DNA from: a virus
Length of the DNA: 64,000 bases
Reading direction: 5' to 3' (one strand)
IMG/VR virus record: IMGVR_UViG_3300049617_000144
Location: 1-64,000 of that record
Made by a program: the position numbers and the translations under genes. The notes beneath the pieces are model-generated. The model was not told the DNA's origin, searched no databases, and worked only from the letters and a program-made list of their open reading frames with translations. Position 1 is the stretch's first letter. Every line of letters begins with the position of its first letter. Below are positions 32,794 to 41,602 of the stretch, piece after piece.

Positions 32794-33120
32794 TCACTTG
32801 TCCTCTGCCTTGACAAGCGAATGACCCTTTAGCCATTCTGTATGACCGTCTTGGAACTTACAGTTATATTCAAAAGGAAAGAAATCATCCCTGCAAAAAA
32901 TCCCTACATCAATAAGTTCAAACTCCTCGAATTCTCTACAATATGATGGATGTAAGCACATCCTTTCTCCTTTTTTGTAAGGAGACTCGGACCAAAGTAA
33001 CTCTTTGAACCTTTCTGCCTTCAACTTGTTTTCGTTTGTCTCAATCACTTCGTATGCTCCTAATATCGTGGCTCTTGTTCCTTCTCGCATGGCAAGATAT
33101 TCTTTGAATGATGTAATCAT
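32794..33120 (-). CDS. Hypothetical protein with targeting-like N-terminus, 108 aa
   Basis: Starts MITSFKEYLAMREGTRATI. FKEYLAMRE-G matches the recurrent motif and is followed by a Met-x-Glu-Gly, like a T4 prohead protease cleavage site. The body has Cys/His (CLHPSYCREFEEF) and beta strands. A TAAATA box (33,125-33,130) lies four bases upstream of the ATG with no ribosome site. Its ATG overlaps the stop of the interrupted gene. Confidence 0.5.
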   Translation of the reverse strand: MITSFKEYLAMREGTRATILGAYEVIETNENKLKAERFKELLWSESPYKKGERMCLHPSYCREFEEFELIDVGIFCRDDFFPFEYNCKFQDGHTEWLKGHSLVKAEDK

Positions 33121-33980
33121 GCAGTATTTACTGTTTCATCCATCAATTCTGCTGCCTCCTCAAATGGATCAACTTCCTCATCATCTGCCTCTGACACTGC
33201 TTCTCCAACTTGAAGCGTTTCTGCTAGTTTCTTCTTGTTTTTGCTGCCCTTTGGACGACCACCACGCTTGCCAGCCGTGCCGAGAAACATGTAAACAAGC
33301 TCAACACGTCCTGCACTAGCTCCTCATTGTCATCCTTGGTTGCTTTCTCATCCAAAAACTCTACCGTGCATCCCAATCCCTTGAAGAACCGCATCAAGAA
33401 CTTGAAACCATAACGAGCCAGCCTGTCCTTGTACTCCACGACGATGTGGTTTACTTCCTTCTTGAGAACCGCATCAATCAGTTTGTGCAGTTTCGGGCGG
33501 TTATCGTTGAGTCCAGACCCAATCTCGGAGTATTCTTTTACTTCTCCGTAACCTTTGTCCTGACAGTGCTTTTTGAGCCGTTCTACCTGTCGCTCAAGGT
33601 TCTCTTTTTGTTTGGCGGTACTGCATCTGGCGTAGTAGGCATACCGCTTGAGTTCTTTTACTTCACCTATCTGGAGCAGTCCTTGAATATCATCTTCCAG
33701 CCATCTCCGATGCCCTCCAGCCGTTCTTTTTGGTTGAAGTTTGCCGTCTCGTTCCCATTTCAGGAGTGTATCATGGTGTACACGGTACTTTTCCCCTATT
33801 TCGTTTGCTTTCAGTAACATTGCCATTCACCAATTCATTCTGGATATTGGTGAGCCACTTCACAAAGTCTTCACGGTTTGGCGTTTCCTCCCACGGTTGG
33901 TCAAATTCCATGCGTTCACCGTTTACAACGGCATATTCTTTGGTCAGTTCGCTCACTTCTACCTTTATCATAGTATTCAT
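33117..33980 (-). pseudogene. Phage gene interrupted by an IS607-type tnpA cassette
   Basis: The 5' half (MNTMIKVEVSELTKEY to LTNIQNELVNG) runs from 33,980 to about 33,823. The 3' half (KRGGRPKGSKNKKK to AAELMDETVNTA) runs from about 33,270 to 33,117. Removal of the cassette at a GG dinucleotide fuses the two in one frame. The restored protein of about 95 residues would have an AT-hook-like basic centre and an acidic tail. Function unknown; it lies near the terminase gene. Confidence 0.7.
33224..33820 (-). CDS. tnpA: IS607-family serine recombinase (TnpA)
   Basis: From ATG 33,820 (MLLKANEIGEKYRVHH): a MerR-like helix-turn-helix (residues 1-45, GGHRRWLEDDI), then a serine recombinase catalytic domain starting RYAYYARCSTAKQKENLERQ with the Ser nucleophile, and VVEYKDRLARYGF. 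The C-terminus after TCFSARL is read from the flank, so the final ~20 residues normal for TnpA are missing. The ATG lies within a few bases of the junction, leaving almost no non-coding end. No tnpB accompanies it. Confidence 0.85.
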   Translation of the reverse strand: MLLKANEIGEKYRVHHDTLLKWERDGKLQPKRTAGGHRRWLEDDIQGLLQIGEVKELKRYAYYARCSTAKQKENLERQVERLKKHCQDKGYGEVKEYSEIGSGLNDNRPKLHKLIDAVLKKEVNHIVVEYKDRLARYGFKFLMRFFKGLGCTVEFLDEKATKDDNEELVQDVLSLFTCFSARLASVVVVQRAAKTRRN

Positions 33981-34063
33981 CGTCATTTCCTTTCAAAAAC
34001 TTTAGGCGATTTTCATGGATTTTCTGGTTTTATCATTGGTTTAGTGAAAACTGCTAATCCTCC

Positions 34064-34543
34064 TTAGTTAGATTTAACGATTTCGTTTACACGTCTTTCC
34101 AAATCACTTTGCTCCATCATAATGTCAACCCTAAGCTTGTCCATTTCTTTCCTCAAGAAATGACCACGGGATTGAGCATTTTCATGGGCTCGGTCCCACG
34201 AACGTAAATGCTGCTGTAACAGCCTTACTTTGTGTTTTGACGCAATGAAAGCCAAGTTTGCCTTCTCTACGTCTTCATCTGCCCGAGCCGATTGTTCAGC
34301 CATTTTGTCTGATTTGCCCTGATCTTTCCACTCCTTGAACCTTTCGGCAAACATGACATCATGATGACTTTCCAGGCGTTGCATAACGTATTCGGCATCA
34401 GCCAAAGCCCAGCCAAAGTAATCATAATAGGCCGCTTCGGTCTCCAAGAAATTACTTAGAGTAACCTCATTGAATTTCATGTTCTCAGGATCAAGAACAA
34501 TCTGCTTGTCACCTATTTCAATTACTCTTTTTTCATCAAGCAT
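34064..34543 (-). CDS. UvsY-like recombination mediator (tentative)
   Basis: A 159-residue all-helical protein. Its layout resembles T4 UvsY: a helical block YYDYFGWALADAEYVMQRLE, a basic spacer with FKEWKDQGKSDKMAEQ, SARADEDVEKANLAF, and a C-terminal NAQSRGHFLRKEMDKLR like UvsY's AIKSRGFAIKHIQDMR. UvsY loads UvsX on gp32-coated ssDNA, and both partners are encoded here. The similarity is by eye and modest. Confidence 0.5.
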   Translation of the reverse strand: MLDEKRVIEIGDKQIVLDPENMKFNEVTLSNFLETEAAYYDYFGWALADAEYVMQRLESHHDVMFAERFKEWKDQGKSDKMAEQSARADEDVEKANLAFIASKHKVRLLQQHLRSWDRAHENAQSRGHFLRKEMDKLRVDIMMEQSDLERRVNEIVKSN

Positions 34544-34551
34544 AGCATCCC

Positions 34552-34749
34552 CTATTCGATAATGACGACCTTACGCTTACCATATTCGTCATCTTGTGTT
34601 AGCCATTCTCCACAAGTCCTCGCTCTCACCTGTTTGACCTTACCGACTTGAACCAGTGCGGCAGTGCCGTAGCTAGGATGCTCTCGAACTACATGAGCGT
34701 CCTGATCAAACTTAGAAAGATTCTCGATAAGCTGTTTTACGGTAAGCAT
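34552..34749 (-). CDS. Hypothetical protein, 65 aa
   Basis: Starts MLTVKQLIENLSKFDQDAHV, followed by a beta-rich C-terminus (KRKVVIIE). The opening resembles small phage proteins that begin TVKELIEKLSKFP-D, common but uncharacterised. Lies between dnaB and the UvsY-like gene. Confidence 0.55.
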   Translation of the reverse strand: MLTVKQLIENLSKFDQDAHVVREHPSYGTAALVQVGKVKQVRARTCGEWLTQDDEYGKRKVVIIE

Positions 34750-34832
34750 AATCGGTCTCCCTTATTGTAAGGATAGTAAAGCACGAACACAAAAAACGAT
34801 GATAACAACAATGAGCGATTAAGCAATACGAA

Positions 34833-36380
34833 TTATTGTCTTTCGCCTTCTGATGGAGTAAAGCTTCTTGTGGCCCGCTCTGCCATTTGTTCGGCGGTAG
34901 CATCGGAATCTTTTGATGATACCTTGGCCATACGACCTCGATATGTATCATCGCTTATATCAGACATTCTCAATGTCTGATCCTTGAAATCGTACTTGAT
35001 CTTGAACGAGAATTTACTTCTACCGTTACGAGTCTTGGCCACATATATCCTACCAACCTCTGCTTTTTGTTCATTGGCAGTCTGATTGATCGTCCAAAAT
35101 GCATCCAAAACACGATTCTGCATAAACGAGTCGGCCAGCTTGGATTCATCAATGAAATCCTCAATCTTAAGCTCGGCGGCAGACTTATTTGGCTGTAATG
35201 CAGTAAGTGTGCAATGGTTGGACTCTACGCCAAAACCACGAAGGTCTCGAAGAATGCGGAACCTGGACTCCCAGGTTGGAATACCGGGGAAATCCTTCAT
35301 ATCTCCGATGTAATCAACAATCATAAGGTCTGGCTTAAAGCCCCACATTCCTAACTGGGCGTAATAAGCTCGGAAGGTGTTAACGTCGGCGGTTCCAGAT
35401 GGAAATTGCTTAATTACTAATCGTCGCTTGTCTTCGTAATCCCGCACGCCTTCAAGCAACGCTCGTTTGACACCTTCTCGCTGCTCTTGCAATTTATTGT
35501 GACCGATTGATGTTGTCATACAATCAAATCGCTTTGCCACTCGATCCTGATCCATTTCCGTAGTGATATACAACACCTTTTTGCCGCCACTGACATTCAA
35601 AACCGAAGCTTGTACCAATGCCAAGGATTTCCCAACACCTGGCAAAGCCATGTAAGCACCAATTTCACCACGTCTCAGACCACCATCATCGAGACCACGA
35701 TTGATCGGCTCGAATCCCGTATGAAACACTTCAATACCGCTTTCCTTCTCTTCTTGCATGCGATTATAACGCTCGTCAATAGTTTCGTAGTAATTCAAGC
35801 CAATATCCGATTGGCGATCAACCAGTCGGGCCTCATTCAGGATTTCATTCACTTCAACCCAAGTGTCATCCAGATGCGGACTTTTGCGAATAAGGGCCAA
35901 AGACTGGGCAAATGCTTGTCTCATAGCCTGCGTCTTGGCAAATGCCAGGATTTTATTGATGATTGCTTCGGGGGAATCCAAGCCAGGCAGCATGTCGCCA
36001 ACACCGCCGTTGGTGTAATAGTCGTAGACTAAATTAAGTTCAGCAACATAAAGCAATTTCATGCTTTCGTAGGTTTCTTCGTTGTGTTTGTAGCGTACCT
36101 TTAGATGATCAATCAATTCCTGCTTAAGGAAAATCTTGCTCGGTTGCTGTTTGTGAGCATCAAAATATTCAAAAAGGACTTTCGCAATCGCTTGATGAAT
36201 TTCATTGGTGAAGTAATTTTTCTTGATCAGACCAACGCTTTGTTGCATAAAGTAACGGTCACAAAGCAATAAGCCCAGGACGACTCTTTGAAAGTCCTCG
36301 TCCCAGGCGTAATGCACCTGACTTTGTTGATTAGGGTCAGAAAGTTTAGCAAAAAGTTCTTGATCTTGTTCGTTGAGCAT
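34833..36380 (-). CDS. DnaB / T4 gp41-type replicative helicase
   Basis: A 515-residue protein with the DnaB layout: an N-terminal helical domain (residues 1-170), then GGLRRGEIGAYMALPGVGKS with Walker A at 245-252, VLYITTEMDQDRVAKR (H1a), PDLMIVDYIGDM (Walker B), and QNRVLDAFWTINQT, with the arginine-finger-like region at KTRNGRSKFSFKI. It unwinds DNA 5'-3' at the fork as a hexamer. A loader and primase were not recognised here. Confidence 0.9.
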   Translation of the reverse strand: MLNEQDQELFAKLSDPNQQSQVHYAWDEDFQRVVLGLLLCDRYFMQQSVGLIKKNYFTNEIHQAIAKVLFEYFDAHKQQPSKIFLKQELIDHLKVRYKHNEETYESMKLLYVAELNLVYDYYTNGGVGDMLPGLDSPEAIINKILAFAKTQAMRQAFAQSLALIRKSPHLDDTWVEVNEILNEARLVDRQSDIGLNYYETIDERYNRMQEEKESGIEVFHTGFEPINRGLDDGGLRRGEIGAYMALPGVGKSLALVQASVLNVSGGKKVLYITTEMDQDRVAKRFDCMTTSIGHNKLQEQREGVKRALLEGVRDYEDKRRLVIKQFPSGTADVNTFRAYYAQLGMWGFKPDLMIVDYIGDMKDFPGIPTWESRFRILRDLRGFGVESNHCTLTALQPNKSAAELKIEDFIDESKLADSFMQNRVLDAFWTINQTANEQKAEVGRIYVAKTRNGRSKFSFKIKYDFKDQTLRMSDISDDTYRGRMAKVSSKDSDATAEQMAERATRSFTPSEGERQ

Positions 36381-36389
36381 AGAAGCCTC

Positions 36390-36689
36390 TCAATTATGTT
36401 CGTAGTTTTTTACAGTCTTTTTGCCATCTACAGCCTCTTTGATTACATCAAGATACTTACTCAATACCTTGGCGACCGTTTCATAATCATCAGCGATCTT
36501 CTCTTTTTCAGCTTCGTCAAAGCAATTTTCGTAATCCCTGGCCAATTGCACACAGGTGTCGTAAAAATCGATGATGTCAACAAAAACATCATGAAGTGGA
36601 TTGTCGAAGTCCTCTAAAGACTCTCGAATGCGGGCAACGAATTGGTCTCGCTCAAAAAAGAAACTAGGATCATACATGACTGTCCTCAA
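36390..36689 (-). CDS. Hypothetical acidic helical protein, 99 aa
   Basis: Star residues MRTVMYDPSFFFERDQFVAR; almost all helical and acidic (AEKEKIADDYETVAKVLSKY). Its start overlaps the Nudix stop by four bases. Not recognised. Confidence 0.5.
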   Translation of the reverse strand: MRTVMYDPSFFFERDQFVARIRESLEDFDNPLHDVFVDIIDFYDTCVQLARDYENCFDEAEKEKIADDYETVAKVLSKYLDVIKEAVDGKKTVKNYEHN

Positions 36690-37201
36690 TGAAAAAATGC
36701 TACGCCTGGCATGTTTACTTGAATAGCTTGCGGGTTCTCTTTGTCTAACGACAAAACAACCTGATGGGTAAAACTACGCCAGTTACCGTCCCAATCCTTA
36801 ACGGTCCAGCCAGTAGCCCCTGATACACACAGGGGAATTACCAATCTGAGATTGGGCATGAGCTTAGGATGCATGCAAACACTGACACGATTGTGCCAGG
36901 AAAAAACTTCTGTTTCATCTTCCCTAGGCCGCAACGGCTCTTCATGAACTTCTATTTTGATGACATGAATCTCAGATTTGCTTCCCAAAATTCTACCCAT
37001 CAAGACAGGAATGTTTCTAGGCGTTAGACCAGTTTCTTCTTGTAACTCCCTCCGTGCCGCCTCGATAACAACTTCGCCCTCTTCAATCTTACCGCCAGGC
37101 ATATTGAGCATGCCTTTGAGTTCTTCGGGACGATCCTTAAGGACCATCGGCAAGGTATTATTCTCGCTTGGAGCGTATATCAAGACATATTGCTTTTGCA
37201 T
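36686..37201 (-). CDS. Nudix hydrolase
   Basis: A 171-residue protein with a full Nudix box GGKIEEGEVVIEAARRELQEETGL at about residues 35-58 (GX5EX7REUXEEXGU). Nudix enzymes remove nucleoside diphosphates linked to other groups; phage members may hydrolyse dNTPs, ADP-sugars or RNA caps. Overlaps both neighbours. Substrate unknown. Confidence 0.88.
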   Translation of the reverse strand: MQKQYVLIYAPSENNTLPMVLKDRPEELKGMLNMPGGKIEEGEVVIEAARRELQEETGLTPRNIPVLMGRILGSKSEIHVIKIEVHEEPLRPREDETEVFSWHNRVSVCMHPKLMPNLRLVIPLCVSGATGWTVKDWDGNWRSFTHQVVLSLDKENPQAIQVNMPGVAFFH

Positions 37202-37202
37202 T

Positions 37203-37376
37203 TTACCATCCTTGGAATTCAGGGAGCTTTTTGAAATCTTCTTCAGCCATTTCCTTGGCCTGTAAAGTTATTTCGCTTTCATCCTCATCAAGGTTAATCT
37301 TTAATTCATCAAAGACTTCCTGCAAGGAAGAAAAAGTGCAAGAAGAACCGCACATTCTCATTTCGTATACTCTCAT
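37203..37376 (-). CDS. Hypothetical acidic protein, 57 aa
   Basis: ATG 37,376 opens MRVYEMRMCGSSCTFSSLQE and ends KKLPEFQGW. Predicted helices are strongly acidic (LDEDESEITLQAKEMAEED). It abuts the Nudix gene with a two-base gap. Not recognised. Confidence 0.55.
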   Translation of the reverse strand: MRVYEMRMCGSSCTFSSLQEVFDELKINLDEDESEITLQAKEMAEEDFKKLPEFQGW

Positions 37377-37431
37377 GGCAGGAGTTTATCTTGCCATGAG
37401 ATATTTGTAAATATCAACCGTAAATAAACCT

Positions 37432-37767
37432 ATGAATAAACCAGAAGTTAATCCAAAGCGAACAGGCGTCAAAGCTAAAACAGTCGTCTTCACTGCCGAT
37501 GATTTTTGTGATTATGCCGAGCCTGGATCTGTACAAATTAAGCATGATGATTGCAATGGTCATTACATGGTGAACGCCTGCCCTGGATGTGGACGTGTTC
37601 AAGCAATGCATATTGGCCACCCAAAACCCAGCGATTCACCAAGTTGGGATATTACTATCGGCTCAGTTAACGATGTAACAACGATGACACTTTCGCCAAG
37701 TATTAACTGTATTGGATGTTGTAAATGGCATGGGCACCTTCGGAATGGTATATTCGAGTCATGTTGA
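37432..37767 (+). CDS. DUF6527-like protein
   Basis: A 111-residue protein. The central GHYMVNACPGCGRVQAMHIG and SWDITIGSVNDVTTMTLSPS match the DUF6527 pattern (W-x-x-CPGCG..., W-x-W-x-G, PTx-x-PSI). The last third CIGCCKWHGHLRNG corresponds to the C-H-x-x-x-G ending. Zinc binding through the cysteines is likely; function unknown. TAAATA lies five bases before the ATG with no ribosome site. Confidence 0.6.
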   Translation: MNKPEVNPKRTGVKAKTVVFTADDFCDYAEPGSVQIKHDDCNGHYMVNACPGCGRVQAMHIGHPKPSDSPSWDITIGSVNDVTTMTLSPSINCIGCCKWHGHLRNGIFESC

Positions 37768-37768
37768 G

Positions 37769-37802
37769 GTGTATTTGTCAAAATATATTCTGACAAATAC
37801 AC
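37769..37802. terminator. Inverted repeat between convergent genes
   Basis: GTGTATTTGTCA pairs fully with TGACAAATACAC (twelve bases) over a ten-base loop. It follows the stop of the DUF6527-like gene and precedes the end of the opposite gene. AT-rich with no long T-run; it may act as a terminator or RNA stabiliser. Confidence 0.55.
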
Positions 37803-37815
37803 TAATTTGTCAATA

Positions 37816-38529
37816 CTAACCATTTCCAGCAGTTGCTAGGTAGTCGTAATCCGCAAGCGAAACGAGGCCAGCCCGAAGGGCTTTTTCTTTGGTAATCTTG
37901 CGGCCCATGCTCTTCTGGGTGTTCCATGTAATTGATTTGCAATAGACCCTAAATCTATTGTCAATAGTCAAAATCTGGTCCTTATTTGGCCTAGCTACTT
38001 TAGGGACAATTTTGCTTAGCATTTTTTCCAGTAGGGCTTCTTGGTAAGGGCCAAACTTTTGACGTGAAGCACCGTGACGTGTTCGATTAATCCAAAGTGA
38101 AAGAAGTTCTTTTAAGATGAGCATTGTGAAATCACTGGTGGAACTCTTTGTTTCCGTCATCCTACTCAAAGTAATTTCCGCCTCTTCCTTCAAATAGCTT
38201 TCGGGCTTAATCTCCTCATTGTTGATGATGGAATTTAATAGCATTTCAATGGCTTTTGGACCACCGGCAAATTCTATACAACGAAGCAAACTGCTTTCAA
38301 TGTAAACCTGCCTTTTGTAATAACAGCCTGCCCGACATAGTGACCACAAAAGTTCTTGACGAATGTCATCGAATTCATCGGTATGATTGTTCTTCTTGTT
38401 TTTTCTCAGCAACTCCCAGGATTCAAACTTAGTAAGCTGTCCGAATTCTTTTTCAAGTTCGAAATATTCCTCGTCTTTAATCTTGAAATCTCTTGTGATG
38501 ATCTGCTGGGCAGAAACTGTAGTGGTCAT
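37816..38529 (-). CDS. Hypothetical protein, 237 aa
   Basis: Starts MTTTVSAQQIITRDFKI. Mostly helical with charged segments (EFDDIRQELLWSLCRAGCYY; EITLSRMTETKS; RHGASRQKFGPYQEALLEKML). The C-terminal third is basic. I compared it by eye with sigma factors and loaders but found no firm match. It lies upstream of dnaB-region genes and next to the PolA-like gene. Confidence 0.5.
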   Translation of the reverse strand: MTTTVSAQQIITRDFKIKDEEYFELEKEFGQLTKFESWELLRKNKKNNHTDEFDDIRQELLWSLCRAGCYYKRQVYIESSLLRCIEFAGGPKAIEMLLNSIINNEEIKPESYLKEEAEITLSRMTETKSSTSDFTMLILKELLSLWINRTRHGASRQKFGPYQEALLEKMLSKIVPKVARPNKDQILTIDNRFRVYCKSITWNTQKSMGRKITKEKALRAGLVSLADYDYLATAGNG

Positions 38530-38588
38530 TCATTCTCCTTTTTAGTGCCTTGTCCCAGGATTAATCCCAGAACAGCACATTGTTACAT

Positions 38589-39896
38589 TCAATTAGCCTC
38601 CTTTACTTCTGTTAAGGAGTCGCCTACCTTGCAACTACACTGTAATTTTAAGCCAACGCAAAGCTCACTTTCAAGTTCTAATGTCTGTTTGGCTAGCGAA
38701 CAAACCGTCGCCAAGACTGATTTGGCCGCACAGATGTAATATCCATCATGGACGTGGCAGATTATCTTGCCATAACCTCTAATGGCATTATGCAACTGTA
38801 TCAACTTCTCCAGGCATACCAGCGAAGCGGGCGACTGCACAGCAAAGTTTCGCATTGGGACAAGATAACTCTTGTCCTCAAAAAACCGTTGCCTGCCAAA
38901 GTGATCCTTGCGAACCTCACCTCGCTGATTCTGAAATTCTTCTATCCACGCAAAAGATCGTGAGAACAGTTTACGCTCCCTAGAAACGATCTTGTCGGCA
39001 GTCTGAAAAGGCACCTCTAATGCCTTGGACAGAGAGTCTACCGACATACCATATATAACCGGCAAGAAAGCTTTTTTGACCAAATCACGCTTCTTTTCAG
39101 AATCGCACTCGCCCCCTGAAAGCAACTTGAAAGTAGCTTTGTAGAAGTCCTCACCGCTCGCCAGTATTTTACTAATTCCTTCATCCTTCGACAGCCACTG
39201 AAGTATAGTGACTTCCATATGACGGAAATCAAGCTCTATAAAGCTATCCCCCATCTGCCTTGGATAAAGATTATCCTTTACCTCCTGGCTAAGGCTATGA
39301 GGATTGAAATGCTTCTTGTACGCCTCCGGGCATTTCATTCTGCCGTTCTTGCCTTCGATTTCGTAGTAAGGATGCACCACGGTCTTTTGTTTGCGATCAA
39401 TTAGACCGTTGGTTTCGATGGCCGGAATGACTTTGGTAATCAGCGGCACGTAGATCTTCTGATAAATCGATTTAGCTGACGCCCAGGATGGATCTGAGAA
39501 TATCTTCCCCAAACGAGAGGTTGCTTCTGCGTAACTCTCCGGGGCTTTGTTCATAAGACCAAAGTAACCTTCAATTATTTTCAGGTCGAAAACTTGACAC
39601 TCAGGCTCAAAATCAGCCCTAGTGATATGCTTGAGGTAGCTAAAGAAGTTCTTGATGTCCCAAACGACGTTAAAGGTGTCGTAGCCAAAAACAGAATCCT
39701 TTAAGACGCTTGCGATTTCTAGGATGGAGGTGCGATCAAAAGGTATCGTGACGGAACTGCGGGCAGACTTGATCTCGATGCTTCCTTTGAAATCTGGCTG
39801 GGTGAAGTCAAGAACCTCGGGCAGGAACCGTATGTAGAAGTTTCTGCCTGTCTTCAAAAGTCCTTTAATCTGAATCGCTAGTTCTATTAACGTCAT
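38589..39896 (-). CDS. Family A DNA polymerase, short form
   Basis: A 435-residue PolA palm/fingers. Motif A ELDFRHMEVTILQWLS (D223), motif B KRDLVKKAFLPVIYGMS (R270, K274, Y282, G283), motif C CHVHDGYYICA with the first Asp (D384) but Gly where the second acid (E) normally stands. The N-terminal ~130 residues hold a shrunken 3'-5' exonuclease remnant (VVWDIKNFFSYL, VFDLKIIEGYF) lacking its acidic first motif. No 5' nuclease. Likely a replicative or repair polymerase; proofreading is probably absent. Confidence 0.8.
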   Translation of the reverse strand: MTLIELAIQIKGLLKTGRNFYIRFLPEVLDFTQPDFKGSIEIKSARSSVTIPFDRTSILEIASVLKDSVFGYDTFNVVWDIKNFFSYLKHITRADFEPECQVFDLKIIEGYFGLMNKAPESYAEATSRLGKIFSDPSWASAKSIYQKIYVPLITKVIPAIETNGLIDRKQKTVVHPYYEIEGKNGRMKCPEAYKKHFNPHSLSQEVKDNLYPRQMGDSFIELDFRHMEVTILQWLSKDEGISKILASGEDFYKATFKLLSGGECDSEKKRDLVKKAFLPVIYGMSVDSLSKALEVPFQTADKIVSRERKLFSRSFAWIEEFQNQRGEVRKDHFGRQRFFEDKSYLVPMRNFAVQSPASLVCLEKLIQLHNAIRGYGKIICHVHDGYYICAAKSVLATVCSLAKQTLELESELCVGLKLQCSCKVGDSLTEVKEAN

Positions 39897-40128
39897 AGTC
39901 GTCGGCTCCAGGAAAAGGACCGCATTTATCGCACCACTCGCCGCTCATTCTTGGCCAACGAGGATCTTCTGTGTGATAGTTTACCTTGCCGCCACAGATA
40001 TCGCAAATAGTATCACACTCGCAATTAGGCTGTGTTTTGCCAGGCCGTACGGCAACATGAGGGGTGCCACATTTCGGACAATAAGCTTTTACTTCTTCAT
40101 TCCACCACATAAATTCATCCCACCACAT
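39865..40128 (-). CDS. Zinc-ribbon protein, 87 aa
   Basis: Paired cysteines CPKCGTPH, CECDTICDICGG and CDKCGPF give two zinc sites. Starts MWWDEFMWWNEEVKAYC; a 2.5-fold repeat of WWDE-type segments begins it. Lies between the two polymerase genes and overlaps the first by 32 bases. A polymerase-associated zinc protein is possible but unsupported. Confidence 0.55.
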   Translation of the reverse strand: MWWDEFMWWNEEVKAYCPKCGTPHVAVRPGKTQPNCECDTICDICGGKVNYHTEDPRWPRMSGEWCDKCGPFPGADDYDVNRTSDSD

Positions 40129-40163
40129 AGATCACTCCTTTTAACGCAACGATTGCATAATTG

Positions 40164-41279
40164 CTAGCCCAGGCTCCCAAAACTGGGTGATAAACCGACT
40201 TCCGAGAAGGTTCCCTTGATGATGTCCTTTACTTGTTCAGCATGCCTGGCGGTTGTAAGAATCGAGTCATGAACAGATAGAAACGGAACCGTCTTCAAGG
40301 CATGAAGTTTATTACAAACACCGCTGATCATCAAATCGGCTTCCAACCTCTGCATCTCCAGCGGTAGATCCCTATAATCGTTCCGCTTGTGGTAGTCGAT
40401 CACCTTTTTGACGGCAGGGAATAACAAACTAAATTGCCTACTCAACTCTGTCTCGGTCCCCAAACGAGAATAAAATATCTCAGCGAAGAATTTCTTCTTA
40501 AATCGAGACCTATCTTCTATCCCAACTTCCTCCATCAAAAAATCGTACAACTTGCCCGTCTCCACCAAACTAACAAAAAAAGTCGCATCATTACTTGGAA
40601 GAAAAGAAGATAGAGAGATAGATTTTTTCAATAGTACACTGAAGATTAAAGGTTGAGAGTTTTTGATATCAACATTGACTAATGTTTCTTTACCAATACT
40701 CAAGTATGGTCTAAATTTACTCCACAGACATGCTGCATTATGATACACTCTTCCTCTTTCATCGACACCAAAAAACCAATCCTTTGCTGCTATCTTCTCC
40801 AACATCAATGATTTTTGACTTATATTCTCTTCGCCTATTAGCAGTTTTGCTGCTTCTTCGTAGTTTATCTCAAGTTTATTCAACCATTGCCAGAGTGCTT
40901 CATGCACTGGTGTTAGCAGTGTAGGCTTCCACTCCCGTCTCTTCTTGATCAAAACCTTCTTTTTCAAGGCTATTCTGCCTACCCAGTTTTTACGGTAATT
41001 AGGCCCTAGCCTATATCCAAGACACTTCTCTCTTGGGCAGTATCTACCATCGCACTCGATGGCTTCGATACTAATCAAGGCATCTTTGATTGCTTCGGTA
41101 TGCTTCCCGTGTATTTGTTTTCTAAGCAGGGTCGCTTTAAGGGGAACATAGTCGGTATCCTCGCAATTTACTTTGTATGCGTTGACGAGGACGATGTGAA
41201 CGAACAGGCGACCATAGTCAGAATGACACGGCAGATGCATCTCATCCAGGGCTAGATTTATTGGATTGTAGATGAACAT
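40164..41279 (-). CDS. Second PolA-fold polymerase-like protein
   Basis: A 371-residue protein with an unusual polymerase palm: motif A LVNVDIKNSQPLIFSVL, motif B-like RSRFKKKFFAEIFYSRLGTE, motif C FLSVHDSILTT. A middle region YDFLMEEVGI corresponds to the dNTP/primer loop of PolA-like enzymes. The N-terminal third has Cys-rich segment CPREKCLGYRL. Such NSQP-type palms occur in some phage and plasmid proteins of unknown role. It could make primers or copy special templates. Confidence 0.6.
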   Translation of the reverse strand: MFIYNPINLALDEMHLPCHSDYGRLFVHIVLVNAYKVNCEDTDYVPLKATLLRKQIHGKHTEAIKDALISIEAIECDGRYCPREKCLGYRLGPNYRKNWVGRIALKKKVLIKKRREWKPTLLTPVHEALWQWLNKLEINYEEAAKLLIGEENISQKSLMLEKIAAKDWFFGVDERGRVYHNAACLWSKFRPYLSIGKETLVNVDIKNSQPLIFSVLLKKSISLSSFLPSNDATFFVSLVETGKLYDFLMEEVGIEDRSRFKKKFFAEIFYSRLGTETELSRQFSLLFPAVKKVIDYHKRNDYRDLPLEMQRLEADLMISGVCNKLHALKTVPFLSVHDSILTTARHAEQVKDIIKGTFSEVGLSPSFGSLG

Positions 41280-41416
41280 TATTGCCTAAGTTAGCTAGAT
41301 TACTTTTCTTCTCGACCACTTGCTATAATCATAGTGAGCGTTCGCATTTTGGTCAATTGGAATTGACTTATTCGAACCGGATGTTCAAAATGACGACCTA
41401 TTTTCAGGAGTGGCAA

Positions 41417-41602
41417 ATGAGCAATATCTGGAGATTCGACATGCTACACAAAGCAATGTTAGATACTTGGCCTTCGTGGGATGCCGCTCAAGCTAGTAGA
41501 GATTTATGTTTCAATGCGTGGAGGAAGGGGTATATTGACTTAGATCAGTGGCAAATTATTTGCCGATATTCAAGAATCAATCCCTACCTTTGTCAGGCGT
41601 AA
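41417..41602 (+). CDS. Hypothetical protein, 61 aa
   Basis: ATG 41,417 (MSNIWRFDMLHKAMLD) is preceded by CAGGAG at proper spacing and, further upstream, by GCTATAAT (about 41,322). Helical, Trp-rich, ends INPYLCQA. It stands alone upstream of TnpB element 3. Confidence 0.5.
   Translation: MSNIWRFDMLHKAMLDTWPSWDAAQASRDLCFNAWRKGYIDLDQWQIICRYSRINPYLCQA

Noticed and set aside
37816-38529. Idea that this 237-aa protein is a gp55-type late sigma factor
   Set aside because: No sigma region 2 or gp55-like motif is visible; left as unknown.
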